Source of the DNA: Sulfurimonas sp. | GTDB lineage: Bacteria > Campylobacterota > Campylobacteria > Campylobacterales > Sulfurimonadaceae | Length of the DNA stretch: 7,492 nt | Assembly: GCA_026988735.1 (NCBI GenBank) | Contig: JALSKR010000255.1 | Location: 1-7,492, forward strand | Reading direction: 5' to 3' | Shown: positions 6,710-7,492 of the stretch, one piece after another | How positions within the stretch are numbered: position 1 is the first letter of the stretch | How the letters are laid out: each line of letters begins with the position of its first letter | Made by a program: the position numbers and the translations under genes | The notes under the pieces: model-generated | Databases searched by the model: none | What the model saw: only the letters and a program-made list of their open reading frames with translations | Told to the model about the DNA's origin: nothing

Positions 6710-7400
6710 AGCAAGGTTGGTTTTGGTACGTCACGGACAAAGTGTATATAACCAAAAAAATATTTTCACGGGATGGACGGATGTTGATTTGAGTCAGCAG
6801 GGACGAAATGAAGCAAAAAAAGCCGGACTCCTTTTAAAAAAGAACAGTATCTATCCTCATATCTGCTTTACTTCATGGCTCAAACGTGCTATTCATACAG
6901 CCCAGATAGCGCTGCAGGAGTTGGAGTGGGAGCATATTGATATGTTAAAAAGTTATAAACTCAATGAAAGGCATTATGGGGACTGGCAGGGCAGAGACAA
7001 AGATGCGGTCAAAAAGGAGTATGGAGATGAGAAGTTTTTAGCCGTAAGACGAGGCTATGATGTAGCGCCACCACCTTTACATGTAAAGGATGAGAGATGT
7101 GTATGGAATGACAAAAAATATGCAAACATTGATAAAAAACTGTTACCGCTGCATGAGTCTCTCAAGGATACAAAAAAAAGAGTGTTGGAGTACTACACAG
7201 AGCAGATTGTTCCACAACTGCAAAAAGAAAAAACAGTGTTAATCTCCGCACACGGCAACTCTTTACGTGCCTTAGTAATGGAGCTTGAACAGATGACTCC
7301 ACAAGAGATAGTTCAGTTTGAAATACCAACCGGAGAGATTATTGTGTATGATTTTGACAGAGAAATGAAGATAATAGAGAAAAATGTTTTGATAGGGTAA
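6702..7400 (+). CDS. gpmA: 2,3-bisphosphoglycerate-dependent phosphoglycerate mutase
   Basis: Interconverts 3- and 2-phosphoglycerate through a phosphohistidine. With ATG 6702 it has 232 residues (E. coli-type enzymes about 250). The frame is open further up (TTG 6678, ATG 6696), but GGGAG at 6691-6695 is 6 nt before ATG 6702 and the protein then starts MSKARLVLVRHGQS, as in the family. Motifs: LVRHGQSVYN with phosphohistidine H11; FTGWTDVDLSQQG; LNERHYGDWQG with the catalytic Glu; RRGYDVAPPPL; LHESLKDT; SAHGNSLRALV with H184; and PTGEIIVYDFD. It belongs to the cofactor-dependent (dPGM) class, not the Mn-dependent iPGM. Residues 126-129 (LHVK), in the variable stretch after PPP, are encoded by the longest palindrome copy (16 bp). 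It overlaps lipA by 8 nt and is the last clear gene of the operon. Confidence 0.96.
   Translation: MSKARLVLVRHGQSVYNQKNIFTGWTDVDLSQQGRNEAKKAGLLLKKNSIYPHICFTSWLKRAIHTAQIALQELEWEHIDMLKSYKLNERHYGDWQGRDKDAVKKEYGDEKFLAVRRGYDVAPPPLHVKDERCVWNDKKYANIDKKLLPLHESLKDTKKRVLEYYTEQIVPQLQKEKTVLISAHGNSLRALVMELEQMTPQEIVQFEIPTGEIIVYDFDREMKIIEKNVLIG
7074..7089. repeat. Iterated palindrome, longest 16-bp copy (in gpmA)
   Basis: CCTTTACATGTAAAGG is a perfect 16-bp palindrome containing the 14-bp consensus. It is read as LHVK (GpmA residues 126-129) in the variable stretch after the conserved PPP. Confidence 0.85.
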
Positions 7401-7418
7401 ACCCAAATTATGTATAAT
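7389..7418 (+). promoter_or_regulatory. Sigma70-type promoter for the next gene
   Basis: A -35-like TTGATA (7389-7394, five of six matches to TTGACA) lies 18 nt from a perfect TATAAT (7413-7418). The -35 box is inside the last gpmA codons. Transcription would start near 7425, only a few bases before ATG 7430. Its position, at the end of the tight gene block, suggests a new transcription unit beyond the window. Seen by pattern only. Confidence 0.6.
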
Positions 7419-7429
7419 TCGACACTTTA

Positions 7430-7492
7430 ATGAAAAACTTTATGGTATCTAAGTTGGATATTTTGCAGTTTTTTCGGAACCCGTACTTCAGT
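7430..7492 (+). CDS. Possible start of a downstream gene (partial, unknown)
   Basis: From ATG 7430 an open frame runs to the window end without a stop and begins MKNFMVSKLDILQFF. A second in-frame ATG lies at 7442. There is no Shine-Dalgarno sequence before either one, and the promoter at 7389-7418 would put the transcript start only about 5 nt before ATG 7430 and about 17 nt before ATG 7442. The true start may be leaderless, at 7442, or further right. With 21 codons and no family recognised, I cannot assign a function; this much open frame can arise by chance. The nearby promoter is the main support. Confidence 0.35.
   Translation, partial: MKNFMVSKLDILQFFRNPYFS

Noticed and set aside
6417..6755. 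Antisense open frame of 112 codons over lipA/gpmA
   Set aside because: Mirror of two well-supported genes; it has no recognisable domain.
1519..7089. Palindrome copies as a CRISPR array, an IS end or a transcription-factor operator set
   Set aside because: Spacing is irregular (about 0.6-1.7 kb), flanks differ, there are no target duplications, and all copies lie inside genes rather than near promoters.
7395..7404. GGGTAAACCC inverted repeat over the gpmA stop as a terminator
   Set aside because: Only a 3-4 bp stem and no run of T after it, so it is too weak for an intrinsic terminator; the promoter -10 box follows directly.

Overview
The window holds one tightly packed plus-strand gene block in low-GC DNA. 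It reads as a central-carbon operon: the 3' part of glucose-6-phosphate isomerase (pgi), the four parts of a pyruvate dehydrogenase complex (E1 alpha, E1 beta, E2, E3), the two lipoate-making enzymes LipB and LipA, and a 2,3-bisphosphoglycerate-dependent phosphoglycerate mutase (gpmA). Junctions run from a 27-nt gap (pgi/pdhA) to overlaps of 4-17 nt, so transcription is probably shared and several genes are probably translationally coupled. No RNA genes, CRISPR arrays, insertion sequences or antisense genes were found.

Layout: 1-798 pgi (5' end outside the window); 826-1797 pdhA; 1784-2761 pdhB; 2751-4004 E2; 4007-5299 E3; 5296-5877 lipB; 5861-6709 lipA; 6702-7400 gpmA. A good sigma70-type promoter (TTGATA, 18-nt spacer, TATAAT) overlaps the end of gpmA and points out of the right edge. 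An open frame that may be the next gene starts at 7430. No clear terminator follows gpmA.

How the genes fit together: PDH turns pyruvate into acetyl-CoA. The E2 lipoyl lysine (K43) must carry lipoate, which LipB (octanoyl transfer) and LipA (sulfur insertion) build in place. Pgi and GpmA are glycolytic/gluconeogenic enzymes, so the block joins sugar-phosphate interconversion to acetyl-CoA supply and to the cofactor this step needs.

Organism: low GC, compact organisation and the protein style suggest Campylobacterota, perhaps a Sulfurimonas-like genome. This is inference from general familiarity, not from a marker gene.

The strongest unexplained signal is a short palindrome, CTTTACATGTAAAG. 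It occurs three times perfectly (5354, 6429, 7075, the last extended to 16 bp), twice as the 10-bp core TTACATGTAA (3237, 4791) and once as the 8-bp core TACATGTA (1521). Every copy lies inside a coding region and is read as LHVK or (F/L)TC(K/R). It looks like a highly iterated palindrome comparable in style to cyanobacterial HIP1. The E2 is also unusual: it appears to have two tandem subunit-binding domains, both without the usual GxGxxGR loop, and HxxxNG in place of HxxxDG at the active site.
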